From Catonia carolina (lineage: Eukaryota > Arthropoda > Insecta > Hemiptera > Achilidae): a DNA stretch of 64,000 nt. This document shows, in pieces, positions 1-10,613 of the stretch (its first letter is position 1; every line of letters starts with the position of its first letter). Under the pieces are notes generated by a model. That model was not told where the DNA came from, searched no databases, and saw only the letters and a program-made list of their open reading frames with translations. The position numbers were made by a program, and so were the translations under genes. Where the stretch lies: positions 36,650,784 through 36,714,783 of the forward strand of contig JAQMRL010000010.1 of assembly GCA_035578175.1 (NCBI GenBank). Direction: 5' to 3'.

Positions 1-324
1 ATCTGTCATACTAAGGTTATTAAATAATATATCATTTACTCATGTTTATTTAATTAATATCAATCTCATTTGTCGGCATAAATCTATGTCAAAATGAATT
101 AATAATATATACTTTATAATGTTATTGGAACGAACATATCAAAGAAAAATGGAAATAGACATAAACTCATTAGTTACTAAGTTAAGGTAATTCAATCTCT
201 AATTCAAAGAAAGCGGATTGGAAAATTTGTTTATAGTTTCCCACCGTTTCATATCCAGAATGGTAGCTATAAAATTAGGTTGTTGAAACCTTGGTAAATT
301 TGTTTAAACATCTGTTAAACAGTT

Positions 325-712
325 TGTCATAACAAGCAGGTGGAGTGTTGTATTATTTGCGCTCTATCTACTAGTTCCAGGGCTTAAAAAATAGTTCTAT
401 TTGTTTTTATGGGTCTGAAGCATTTAAGAACAGAAGAGGTAGAGATGTACAAGGCACTAGTCAGAGTTATCTCCTCTGAGTGTAATGAATTTCATTACGC
501 AGCCAGATCCTGTGGTGAATGAAGTGAAGATGTAATTTGCAGGGTAGAAAGTAGATGTTTTCGGTGCGCCTTTTATGCTGATTAATATAACCTACTTTTC
601 CACTCAATGAGGAAGGCAATTCTAAACCAACTCATTCGTCGTTTTACTTTGTAAAGCCTCTAGAAGTTCAAAAAAATTCTCCGCTGATGACCTTAACAAC
701 ATAAACGACAAG
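325..712 (+). repeat. Repeat family A, copy 1 (diverged)
   Basis: This is a diverged copy of the ~400-bp interspersed unit found about 15 times in the window. It carries the family landmarks in order: CAGGTGGAGTGT, TTCCAGGGCT, AAGAACAGAAGAGGTAGAG, GTTATCTCCTCTGA, and a final GATGACC-TAACAAC segment. About 25 bases around the usual TTCTTATCACATGGTCAGCC are missing. No coding function is inferred. Confidence 0.85.
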
Positions 713-2540
713 AAATTTGTGATGATTTTATTACGACTCTGATTGACACGTGAAAGAAAAATTTATCAGTTTATTCCCAGTCATTTTAAAAATCATAAAA
801 ATTCTAAGTCTATATTTTTCCATGTCACATAATATCTTTGATTATTAACAAAGTGAAGGTTTTTAGAAATGTGTAAAAAATCAACAAAAAAGTTTCTTAC
901 GCTATGAATATTGGATTCCAAAAAGCACACTTTTACTTTGATCGTTAGTGTTCTAAGTTTACAATTAGTAAAAAGAACATTATTCTGATATATATTAAAC
1001 TGCACTCATGGTTTTGAAATCTTAATCTGGAAATTTGTTAAATTCTGAAAATAATCAACTTGTGTAAAATTGACTGATGGATTACGTATCTAAACGCAAT
1101 TATAATTACCTCACGTGGTCTAAAATTGGCGCTATGCGAAAAAAATCAATTTTAAAACTCCCCACACATATTTTTGCTAAAAGCAAAATAACTTAAAATA
1201 TTTTTAATTATTTTTGCTCAACACGCTTATCAAATCTTCCAGACAATATCTATACCTATAAACTTTTCTAAACATGTTTATTAAAAGAAATATTCACACA
1301 CCCAACATGTGATGATATATTCAGGCCTGTACATAATGTAGGTGCGTTGAAGAGGACGAGGTCAATAATAATTAGTAATAATAGAGCTGATTTAGTTAAG
1401 ATTTTGATTTTTAAAAGATTAAAACTTATTACTAAGGATAAATGACTTATTGTTAAGTTTTGAAAACATTTTTATGAAAAAAATTACACCCTTAAAACCA
1501 TTTCCTACTACCGTAATTCTCCTAATGTATAGATAGTCCCAAATCCTTTCAGTTTTACTTATTATCGGTTAAAAAATGAAGTAAAATTTGTAATCAATCT
1601 AAATGATTTACGTAGTAAGCAATATAAACTTATGTCACATAATTTATCTGGAAGTTAACGGAAATTCATTTTCTAAATGATATTTTGTGTGCATGCAATA
1701 TTACCATTATAAAAATCCATTTAATTTTATGTGTTATATTTTTAAAAAGAATAAACAAACCAGTATCATTTTTTCCTATATAGTAATTTTGTCTCCAAAT
1801 CATTAATCAAAATATTTTTTTTTTATAAATACTTCTCATATGGATGTAATGGTACGGGAAAACCATTTTTACCCTTAAGTAATATTATCACTAACCACGT
1901 GGTTATATTTTACTTATAATTATGTACTTTGAATATTTCCCAAGCAACCCTGTTAGAACATATTATCAATCTTCCCTTTTGTATAAACTGAAACCCCTTC
2001 GTATTCATTTTAATGGTTTACCACTTTCAACCCTCGAATTAAAACATAACCCTTTTTTGTAATGTCAAATTGCTTTTCCTAAAGTTTAGCTTCTTTTATT
2101 TAATCCATATTTAATAAAGTTGTAAATTAACTTCAATTTAATTGCTTTTTAATGTATTTTATAAGGTTTTATTACGTACTACTTGCAACGGGTGTTTTAA
2201 TGATAGGGTGTAAGTTACTATTGGTCGAAAAAAAATGTTTCTTCAATTTTAATTTCTTTAGTCTTAAAGCCTTACAATGACTGAACAAAAAATGAATTTG
2301 AAAAATTATATTCTTTTAATGTTTTGTATATTCTTTTAATTTATTATGTTGTTACGTTAGTTCTTATACGATTTAATTTTACTTCAAATAGGCTACAAAT
2401 GATTTTAACTAACAAATTTTTAACGTGGAAATCTGAAATATACATTTCCGTTTCTAAGCTTCACGTGCTTTTTATTAGTTTATTTCAAGTCACATCAAAA
2501 TTTCAGTTTTTAGCGACTACTTTGGGTTATGAAATAATAG
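713..2540. other. AT-rich intergenic DNA, nothing recognised
   Basis: Very AT-rich sequence with short homopolymer runs and many stop codons in all frames. The small open frames here are chance openings with no motif. I see no repeat shared with the rest of the window. Confidence 0.6.
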
Positions 2541-2542
2541 GT

Positions 2543-2635
2543 TTTGACGTGTAATAATTTCCAGACCCTAGCTGGAATTTGAACCCTACTATCGGTTTCA
2601 TAATATTATAGACACTCGAGTTTGCATCTCCAAAA
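2543..2635 (-). repeat. Degenerate tRNA-derived SINE remnant
   Basis: On the minus strand the segment keeps the SINE layout of a B-box-like GGTTCAAATTCC, then CTAGGGTCTGGAAATTATTAC. The second motif is shared with the better copy at 33925-34042. The tRNA-like head is heavily mutated. The call rests mainly on the shared CTGGAAATTATTAC tail. Confidence 0.4.
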
Positions 2636-3130
2636 CTGTGAGTCGGATCTCAACATATTTTACATCAAAATTTAGCTCATTTTATTTTGCATTGACCTAT
2701 AATATACCTATATTTTTAATGTTGTTTATAATTGCCATACCAAGGTCACAAGACAAAAGACCCAGATTTTTTGCTACCGCAACAAATTTCATGAATTTAG
2801 AGGCGTGTAACTCGATAAATATTTGATCGATAAGTTTAAAATTGTAACACAACATAGACAATTGTATTTTTACGGCATGAACGAAATATCAAATTCGTAC
2901 GTTATTTAAATTTTGATTTATTAACAATATTCTAAACCCTTGCTATCTCGGTAACCGCTCGATCATTCGGCACGGGCAAACTATCCTTTTATTCAGCGTA
3001 AAAAAACTTAGTACAAATATGTTAATAACATGAAATATTGATTGGCCAATATTGTGGTAGAATATTTAAAGTTTTGAAAAATAGACTTGGTAATGCGGCG
3101 GGGGTGCTACTATCCAAGTTGCATGAATCT

Positions 3131-3180
3131 GACTGTCTACCTGAATTGACAATGCAGTCTGTCAATTCAGGTAGATAGTC
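3131..3180. other. 21-bp stem hairpin
   Basis: The arms 3131-3151 and 3160-3180 are complementary over 21 bp around the 8-base loop ATGCAGTC. The single non-Watson-Crick position (3135) would be a G:U pair in RNA transcribed from the plus strand. The stem is about as long as a small-RNA duplex but the whole hairpin is only 50 nt. It could be a tiny palindromic element or a chance inverted repeat; no transcript evidence is visible. Confidence 0.6.
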
Positions 3181-3243
3181 CGACAGGATGTCACCTACAC
3201 AAAATGGCAAGGTACATATTTATACATACGTACTTTTCTACTT

Positions 3244-3280
3244 GGTTTTTAATAGGTAAATACAATTCCTATTAAAAACC
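3244..3280. other. 13-bp perfect hairpin
   Basis: GGTTTTTAATAGG at 3244-3256 is followed by an 11-base loop and its exact reverse complement at 3268-3280. It lies about 60 bases beyond the 21-bp hairpin. Function unknown. Confidence 0.55.
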
Positions 3281-4499
3281 ATGCTACGAAAATTGATTAG
3301 ATACTTAAGTTGTTTACAAGTTAATTTTTTACATGGATAAAAAACCAACAGTACACAAACACAAATACAGTACAGTACACAAATGTAAAAACAATTACAT
3401 AATTTTTTTTAAACATATAACATTGGACAAAGGTAGTAAATTGGACAAACCAATTCAATAGCTGAAGTGATTACTACCCTGAATAGCATAGACCGATATT
3501 AAAATTTATGCATGCACATACACATACATAAATGCATAAATAAATACATAAACTAACACATCGGTTATAGGTGTATGCATAAATGCATGAGTTAGTGTGC
3601 ATCGAATCTGTCTATTGCAGAAGTTAAACGTATACGTCACATGTCAAACACAATTCCCCTATCGTTTGGACGTACCTCGTTTACGCCATATGTTAGAGAA
3701 AATGGGCTTCTATTTTACAACATATATTTGATTTTAAATAGGGGTTGACACTTATTAATACTCATAAATGAAAATGTAGTATTCACAAATACAATTTTAT
3801 ATACGATACGCTCATAAAATAACAGAATTCAGTATTTAATAGTGTTAAACAACGATGCAGTAGCATAGATTTAAACTAATTTCTGTATAGTAATTATACT
3901 AGGAAATTTCATTATTAAATATTATATTTTTATGTTATAACATTTAAAACTGTTATCCGCCTCGGTGGATTCAGTCTTCACTTCATTATTCGACTGCTTA
4001 ACACATTCTGAGCAATTATGAGGTATCTCTCCCGGCAGCCTGATTACTCATGCAGCGTGTTCTCCGCTTGCTTTATGTAGGGCCTACAACTTATGTTACA
4101 AACGTTTTTATAAATTTATTTTCTTTGCGACATATACATGGATTTATGTTTGCTAATAACATAAAAAAAAAAATTCAATGTTTTTTTAGGTTTATAAAAA
4201 AATGTTGTAATAAAATGTATTTCTTGTAGGAATTTTACCATTTACCGTTACGATTTATGCATAATATCTTGTATAAATTTAAACTACAAATAATGTACAG
4301 TAAATCTAAAAGTGTAAGCTATTTCGAATCGATACCAGCAAAGATACTAAATTCACAGCTTCAACTGTACCCAAAACCCGTTAAAAATACTGGACGAGTA
4401 TACTGTACGAGGGTAGAAGATCGTGTGACGAAAATTAAAAAACGAACTACACGGGTACAAATAAAATACCTTTCTGAGGGTATATAATAGCAACAAACT

Positions 4500-5345
4500 G
4501 ATATCCGACAGGTGGTGTACATCCAGAATTACTTAAAATGATAACAAAACAGAACCCGCTAGGTGAGACGGCAGCCTGGCGTTAACACCTACCCATGACC
4601 GCTAGGCGACTCTCTGGCATTGTATGTGTTAAGATCACCTTTTAGATTCCAAAATCAATTTCAGAAAAAGGTTTGGAAACTTCATACTACTACCAAATTC
4701 ATCGATGTATATTTAACTACTGGATTGATTGTTGTGTGACAAATCGAGTGGTAAAACCGGTATGGCTTCGTACTATGATAAGGTGGGGGAACCCACCACA
4801 TCGTAGTACGCTTTCAGCTGTGGTCGAACACAGGTTCATCAAAACAATGGCGGCATCCACGTATTTTGCTATTTTGTTGTATTTATTTAGCAAATGGACT
4901 GTTTTTACATCTCCATATTGTTATTCATTGTTTACCTGTTTACTTTTTGATGAAATTTAAATCATGCGTACGTACTGCGTTGTTACAGATATGTATTTAT
5001 GAACCGACTTGCGCAAGATATAACAGCTTGGAGAACTGCATCAAACCTGTCGAGAGGCTGATGACAAAAAAGGAGTGTATTTAGTCTTTTTCTATTTCAA
5101 TTAAGTCTTGTTTTAAAATACAAAAAACCTTTCTTCTGTATAAATATAATATTTATATATTCTTAACTAATTAAATAGTGACATGAACACAGAATATTAC
5201 AATACCGTAAAAATATTCATATAGTACAAGTATAATTGCAATACCATAATATCATAATTAAATACATCTGACGTGTTGTAAAGATTGTAGTTAGTGTATT
5301 TAATGTAGTTTAATAAAATCTTGTTTAACAATTTAACAAGGTAAG
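4500..5345. other. Intergenic DNA with one GNRA-capped hairpin
   Basis: No gene is recognised. The open frames at 4673-4960 and 4866-5084 have no motif and overlap a hairpin. A locally GC-richer patch (4535-4640) is not recognised. Confidence 0.45.
4769..4810. other. Two-tier hairpin with GGAA tetraloop
   Basis: An outer 11-bp stem pairs 4769-4779 with 4800-4810 (one G:T pair). It encloses a 2x2 internal loop, then a perfect 6-bp GGTGGG/CCCACC stem (4782-4787 with 4792-4797) closed by GGAA, a GNRA-type tetraloop. This is the most RNA-like isolated structure in the first 10 kb. No conserved RNA family is recognised. Confidence 0.6.
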
Positions 5346-5609
5346 ATGCTCGATTTACTGAGAAGATTTGGATGGGAAATTTTCAGCCACCCACCGTACA
5401 GTCCAGATTTAGCGCCTTCAGATTATCATTTGTTTGGCAAATTGAAAGAATTTTTGGGTGGTAAGCAATTGGCAGGTGATTATGAACTTAAAGATGCTGT
5501 GAATAAGTGGCTAAATGAACTGGTGGCAGAAGAATATGAAGAGGGTATATTGGAGCTAGTGAATCGCTATGACAAATGTCTTAATTCATATCTCGACTAT
5601 GTAGACCCT
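5346..5609 (+). pseudogene. mariner transposase C-terminal fragment
   Basis: The frame encodes the C-terminal end of a mariner (IS630/Tc1-mariner) transposase. It contains HPPYSPDLAPSDYHLF, the block that carries the third catalytic Asp of the DD34D triad. That is followed by the usual LKEFLGGK, a VNKWL helix and RYDKCLN near the C terminus. The N-terminal DNA-binding domain and the first two catalytic Asp residues are absent, so the copy is 5'-truncated and cannot be active. The normal protein is about 340-350 residues; only about 85 remain. After the YDKCLN motif the reading runs into AT-rich low-complexity sequence. The ATG is simply the first one in the fragment and is not a native start. 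Confidence 0.85.
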
Positions 5610-5629
5610 CGTAATTGTATTTTAAATGT

Positions 5630-5815
5630 AATAATTTTACATTTTTTCACTTTAATGTTAAAAAAACTATTTAATTTTAAACTATTTAATTTTTTAAAAC
5701 TATTCAATAGTTTTAAATTTTTTTAACATTAAAGTTAAAGTTAACATTAACTATTTAACATTTAACATTAATTAATTTAACATTTACAAACTAATTTAAC
5801 ATTAAAGTAATACCA
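5630..5815. repeat. TTTAACATTAA-rich low-complexity repeat
   Basis: Imperfect repetition of ACTATTTAATTTT and ATTTAACATT units directly after the mariner tail. Expected to be slippage-derived. Confidence 0.65.
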
Positions 5816-6558
5816 AATTTGACAGTAACAGATCTGTTAGCAATAAACAACCCATTATTTCCACGTTATTAGAAACCCTAGTTATATTTCCTTATAAAAT
5901 TAAGTACGAGATTTTCGTTTTAAACCACTAAAGACCTTTTATTAGAAGGTCCAAGCCGAATGTAAAATAACTCTTAGGATTAAAACAATAACAAAAGGGT
6001 CTTAAAGTTAAAAGTTTATTTGCAAACGGTAGCATGGAATTAGTCACAATCCTGGAGAGTATCAGCAGTAATAACAATCCCGGGCGATACTCAAGCACTC
6101 CGGTCGTAAACCTACATTAGTCAGGGATCGTAGTTCATAGGACTTACCTTCCTTTATATGACCCGTCATTCCGTATCTCGTAACTCATTCCAAATGAAAA
6201 GTTTAATATAAAGGCATTACACAGGCAAAGATGAACTACATAATTCAATAGAAGTTTTTATATTATAAGAAATCAATGTCGGTGAAGAAACACAATATTG
6301 TAATAATACTACATAAAATCCATTTATATGGTCACTAAAAAATACAACTATTTTAAGAATTGTTTTTAGTTAAGTTTAAAAAAAACTCTATATTAGTAGG
6401 TAGTTTACTTTTCACATAATGATAACACATATGGTGAAGTCTAATATAAGAAAATAAATAACATAAATATTTTATTGTGTTAATCGTTTCTTATACATTC
6501 TATACAGGAGGTCGTAGAAGTTTTTTCTTCGTTTTCTGATTTTTCATTTTCTCAAAAA
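5816..6558. other. Intergenic DNA, nothing recognised
   Basis: AT-rich sequence with a modestly less AT-rich patch around 6030-6180. No motif, repeat or convincing open frame is visible. Confidence 0.5.
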
Positions 6559-6772
6559 ATCTGGTGTGAAATACTCACTTAACTTTCTCTTGCCGATGCA
6601 AATAATTAACAATTTAACCTAACATTAGTAATCAAACATTAGAAATAAACAAAAAAAAAAACTAACCTCAAAAACATAACCTTATTTTAAACATTTTAAT
6701 CATGAGTGAAGTAATACAAAATGAAAATCAAACTCAGTTTGGCTTCAAAATACGGAAAATCACTTTCACGCT

Positions 6773-7345
6773 AAACTAGGCTCTGTAGAGAAAAATGCTC
6801 TAAATAAACGTTTTAGATCATTCAATTTCCTATATTTGTTTATGTACACTTTTATCGTAAAATGCATACTGAGGTTGAAATCTTAAAAATTCGAGTTTTT
6901 CACACATTTTCGTGAAAAAAGAAACAGGAAATAACTAAATACCGCTAAACTAAGCGTTATAAAAACTAGGCTCTGTAGAGAAAAATGCTCTAAATAAACG
7001 GTTTAGATCTTTCAATTTCCTATAAATTTGTTTATGTACACTTTTATCGTAAAATGCATACTAAGGTTGAAATCTTAAAAATTCGATTTTTTCACACATT
7101 TTCGTGAAAAAAGAAACAGGGAATAACTAAATACCGCTAAACTAAGCGTTATAAAAACTAGGCTCTGTAGAGAAAAATGCTCTAAATAAACGGTTTAGAT
7201 CTTTCAATTTCCTATAAATTTGTTTATATACACTTTTATCGTAAAATGCATACTAAGGTTGAAATCTTAAAAATTCGATTTTTTCACACATTTTCGTGAA
7301 AAAAGAAACAGGAAATAACTAATTACCGCTAAACTAAGCGTTATA
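6773..7345 (+). repeat. Three tandem copies of a ~190-bp unit
   Basis: Units start at 6773, 6963 and 7155, each with AAACTAGGCTCTGTAGAG, and end near GCTAAACTAAGCGTTAT. They differ by only a few bases by eye, so the amplification is recent relative to the divergence between family D copies. The other family D copies have the unit once. Confidence 0.9.
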
Positions 7346-7484
7346 CAAAATAATGCATACAATAAAAGTTCTAGGATTTTCTTTTTCTAATTACCGCTAA
7401 CCTAAGTTATACAAAATGATGTTTCGAATAAAATTTGTAGGATTTTAAATTTTCTACAACTTTAATTGTATGCAATTTTCATAC

Positions 7485-7512
7485 ACACAAACACACACAC
7501 ACACACACACAA
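7485..7512. repeat. (CA)n microsatellite inside family D
   Basis: A short ACAC run at the same internal position as ACACAGACACACACAC in the copy at 51450-51470, so the tract is part of the element. Confidence 0.85.
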
Positions 7513-7781
7513 ACAGACCAATCGCTAAAAACATGTTTTTTTGGGTTCAGGGGGTCTGCAAATGTGTATATCCGGTGAAAACTCAATATCAAAAAATTGA
7601 CTTGAAAACAATACTATCCTTTTTATATATTTATATAGGCAAGAGAAAGTAAAAATACCTTTTCTCTTATAACTTGTTAATAATTGATATCTACTTAACA
7701 AAATGTAAAACTATGCTTAACGTAAATGCGTTTAACAACTCACTGTAACAATATGTGTTGGAATGTTATCGCTTTTTATAT

Positions 7782-8393
7782 GCAGTTCTTCTCTTCGTCA
7801 TACCGTGTACTGTCCGTCTAAAATCTTCGGTTTCATGATCTTGCGAGGATCTTTCTCAAATTTCTTTGCTTTTCTTAGAACAGCTTTCTCCTTCATTCTC
7901 CTATAACAATTTACAATAGTTAAATGATAAAATTTTCACGAATGTGGACAGAAAAGAAACATTCATACAAGTTCTGATACAAATCCATATACTTGTTCTG
8001 AAATTGTGTTCCAATGTAAACGTAGCTTTGGTGTTCACTCGCGCACAGTTTAATAATGTCTGATCTGGTTTGTTTCGAAAGTGCTTTCTTCTTTTTGATT
8101 GCTTTCTTGGTGATTTCTTCGAAATGCAGCGATTTTTTCCTATCATGCTGTTTTCCACTGTCTTTTCGCTGGTCTTCGGTTGTATTATCTCCCCAAGATA
8201 CTTTTAGCTATCAACTTTCCCAATATTTACCATTTTCCATATCGTGTGTCTTTTCAATATAAATTGTTATAGGAGAATGAAGGAGAAAGCTGTTCTAAGA
8301 AAAGCAAAGAAATTTGAGAGAAAGATCCTTGCAAGATAATGAAACCGAAGATTTTAGACGGACAGTACACGGTACGACGAAGAGAAGAACTGC
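7782..8393. repeat. Inverted pair of LINE tail fragments
   Basis: Arms 7782-7912 and 8261-8393 are reverse complements with few differences by eye, around a ~350-bp spacer. The plus-strand reading of the right arm includes KAVLRKAKKFERKIL and a later YTVRRREEL. This resembles the region after the reverse transcriptase domain in some LINEs. The spacer's minus strand reads as Lys/Glu-rich fragments of the same kind with stops. This looks like a rearranged LINE 3' region, although a foldback element that captured LINE sequence is possible. Confidence 0.6.
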
Positions 8394-8480
8394 ATAGATA
8401 AAAGTTAAGATAAAAGTAGATCATACAATTTTGTTGCATTGAAATTATAAAAAAATTGTCCTTACATAAATTTAGTTTAC

Positions 8481-8640
8481 GGCCCGTTGGCATAGTGGTT
8501 AGCGCAATTGGCTTCTATCCCGGGTCCCGGGTTCGATTCCCGGTAAGGTCTGGCATCTTTTCATCACTCATTTTCGTATATCATAATCATCCAACGTCTG
8601 CAATAGCAGAAATTTCAAAACATTCAGATGAAAAATAAAA
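8481..8640 (+). repeat. tRNA-derived SINE, family B
   Basis: The head GGCCCGTTGGCATAGTGGTTAGCGC has an A-box-like TAGTGGTTAGCG. The strong B box GGTTCGATTCC lies in a perfect T-arm. A conserved tRNA-unrelated tail (CATCACTCATTTTCGTATATC ... GTCTGCAATAGCAG) follows and ends in AAAATAAAA. Copies or parts occur at 11806-11963, 13815-13918 and 36556-36656. Expected RNA polymerase III promoter; mobilised in trans by a LINE. A tail this long argues against a plain tRNA gene. Confidence 0.85.
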
Positions 8641-9830
8641 TTTAGTATAACAATATGAAGAATATAAGTTTGAATATAATGAGTCTGTTCAACGCTTGAT
8701 CAATTTGCATTTTATACATTTCAAAATTCTGGTGATTGTGTCTGTTCTTTTGTAGAGAAGTTTTACAAGTAAAACTGATATATAATATACAAAACCTTTA
8801 TTATTATATATAATCACACAATAAATACGTTTTAAAACAAATTACATTTAAAATTAAATTATTTACATACACGTAGTATTAAAATATTTACAACAAAAGA
8901 TAAACCTATTTCATGTGGTTTACGAGGACAATTAGTTTAATAAGATGAGTGGCATTATAAAGATTGTCTGAATTTATTTAAATATTTATACAAAAAGGAC
9001 CTTTTTATGGTGTTTATATAGGCTTTTAAGAATTAATCTTTCTCATTGAAAAATATACTGAAGACCTACCAACGGTACAAGCGGTCAAAAAGAAACGGTG
9101 AAACATAAAAATAAAAAAGACCATTGTGAATGCGCGTCTCAATGAATAGAACATGATTATCATTCGGAATTGAGTAACAAGAAGTAGAAAAAGAAGAATA
9201 TGAAGAGGAAAGCTGTGACGGGGGATAGGGGAAGAAGCCTAATACTTAATACCACAACATGTCACCAATGTATGGAATAGATATACATATACTAATATAT
9301 CCCTGTCCATATTATTTATATTGTTATTATTAATATTATTTCTTCATTGTAGATAAAAGTACAAAGGTATGTTCAGAATATATTTGAGAATGTTTAGAAG
9401 AAAAAAGAAGGTTGGGATTTGTTCAATCTTGTTCACATCAGATGACAGACATTTCTTATTCGTTTTAAAAAGAAATAGTATGTCTGTATATATGAGATAT
9501 TCATAATAAAAATAATAAAATCGAATTACTATAGATGAAAGAATTTTTTGGTTATTCATTTTGCTTTGTTTTGTATATGGGAATTAATCAAATTTGTTTT
9601 GTTACTGGGTTTTTTCAATATAAAACGTTGGTTTAGAAACATGAATTAGTATTTAGGGTGGCCAAATTAGAGTCATAATAAAATATGTTTCGTTGCGTCC
9701 GTAACTGAGAAATTAGTGGATGTGGGTACGTAAAACAAATAATATAGTTTTAAGAAAAATACTGTAAACATTTTGTGAAGTGCCAGGTTTCTTTCATTTC
9801 CGTGCCAAGGTATAGTGGAGAGATGACTTG
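8641..9830. other. AT-rich intergenic DNA, nothing recognised
   Basis: No gene motif is found. The antisense 71-codon frame at 9344-9559 is low-complexity Phe/Tyr/Leu/Ile-rich and is most likely chance. Confidence 0.5.
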
Positions 9831-9926
9831 AATGTTAGTGTGAGACGAAGTGCGGAACAGGAAAGTTTGTCCTATCTACGGACAATTTATCTATTAAGTG
9901 GCCAGTTGAAACCTTTACTTTTTGGT

Positions 9927-9943
9927 GGCCCTGAAAAAGGGCC
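9927..9943 (-). promoter_or_regulatory. Histone-type mRNA 3' stem-loop, orphan
   Basis: On the minus strand the sequence AACGGCCCT-TTTTC-AGGGCCACCA is a 6-bp stem. Its flanks match the replication-dependent histone 3' processing signal (GGYYCT, pyrimidine loop, ARRGCC, ACC). The loop has five bases where the canonical one has four. A TAA precedes it closely in one frame, but upstream GC-rich DNA (9944-10030) does not read as any core histone C terminus. Family A copy 2 then interrupts the region at 10042. It could be a relic of a histone gene end or a mimic. Confidence 0.4.
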
Positions 9944-10041
9944 GTTTAAACGGTGGTCGTCTTGGTGAAGCGTTGGTCGTAGTCGTCGTGGAGGTTGGGG
10001 AGCTGGACGACACGGCGTGTCGTCGTCCCCACATAATGTAG

Positions 10042-10565
10042 TTGTCTAGGTCATCAGCCGAAAGGTTGGCTTGAACCTCTAGAGGCTTCACTAAGTAAAA
10101 CGAAGAGTGAAGTGGTTTACCATTACCTTCTTCACAGAGTGGAAAAGTATGCTTATTAGCATGCCAGGCCCTCCGAAAAGCATCTACTTTCCATCCTGCT
10201 CAATAAAACGAAGAATGAAGTGGTTTACGCTAATGCGTGGTTTTGTTTGAAATTGCCTTCCTCTTTGAGTAGATAAATATGCTTATCAGCATACCAGGCC
10301 CTCCGAGAAGTATCTGCTTTCCAACCTGTAAATAACACCTTCACATCATTCCCCACAGGGTCTGGCTGTATAATGATAAAATTCATTACTCTCAGAGGAG
10401 ATAGCTCTGATTAGTGTCTTTTACACCACTAATTCTTCTGTTCTTACATTATTTAATCATATAATAGGCTGACCATGTGATAAGAAACAGAAATGTTTAT
10501 TGTAGCCCCGGAACTAGCGGATCGAGTGAAAATAATTTAATCTCTCGACCTGCTTGTTATGGGCA
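10042..10565 (-). repeat. Repeat family A, copy 2 (minus strand, internally duplicated)
   Basis: A near full-length family A unit in reverse orientation. ATAATGTAG flanks it at 10033-10041 and 10570-10578, consistent with a 9-bp target duplication. The block containing AAAACGAAGA-TGAAGTGGTTTAC through CATCTACTTTCCA is present twice, at about 10097-10200 and 10204-10330, and the second is more diverged. Confidence 0.85.
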
Positions 10566-10613
10566 AATAATAATGTAGGTATATATACTATAAATATACC
10601 ATACATTTAATGT

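Larger units (their letters stand above)
2640..4495. other. AT-rich intergenic DNA with two short hairpins
   Basis: No gene is supported. The stretch contains two near-perfect inverted repeats (listed separately) and a TACATA/ATGCATA-rich simple region around 3510-3590. The 62-codon antisense frame at 3022-3210 is open partly because of the hairpin and has no family motif. Confidence 0.55.
6560..7652 (+). mobile_element. Unclassified interspersed element family D, copy 1
   Basis: The left side carries CTGGTGTGAAA and then ACTTTCTCTTGCC (6582-6594). The right side ends with the complementary GGCAAGAGAAAGT (7637-7649). Shared interior blocks include CTAGGCTCTGTAGAG, AAAATGCATACT, a CA-repeat, and ACATGTTTTTTTGGGTTCAG with CCGGTGAAAA. 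Related copies lie at 22495-22725 and 62240-63100 (minus) and 50861-51610 (plus). In this copy the middle is present three times in tandem. No transposase is encoded, so it would be non-autonomous. The 13-base inverted motifs may not be true termini because similarity extends slightly outside the left one. Confidence 0.65.

Noticed and set aside
6773..7345. CRISPR-like array
   Set aside because: The ~190-bp units are contiguous, with no spacers, and belong to a eukaryotic transposon.
8481..8555. Possible tRNA gene (also 61073-61145)
   Set aside because: Good A/B boxes and T-arm, but imperfect acceptor pairing, multicopy occurrence and a shared unique tail with an A-rich end make these SINEs.
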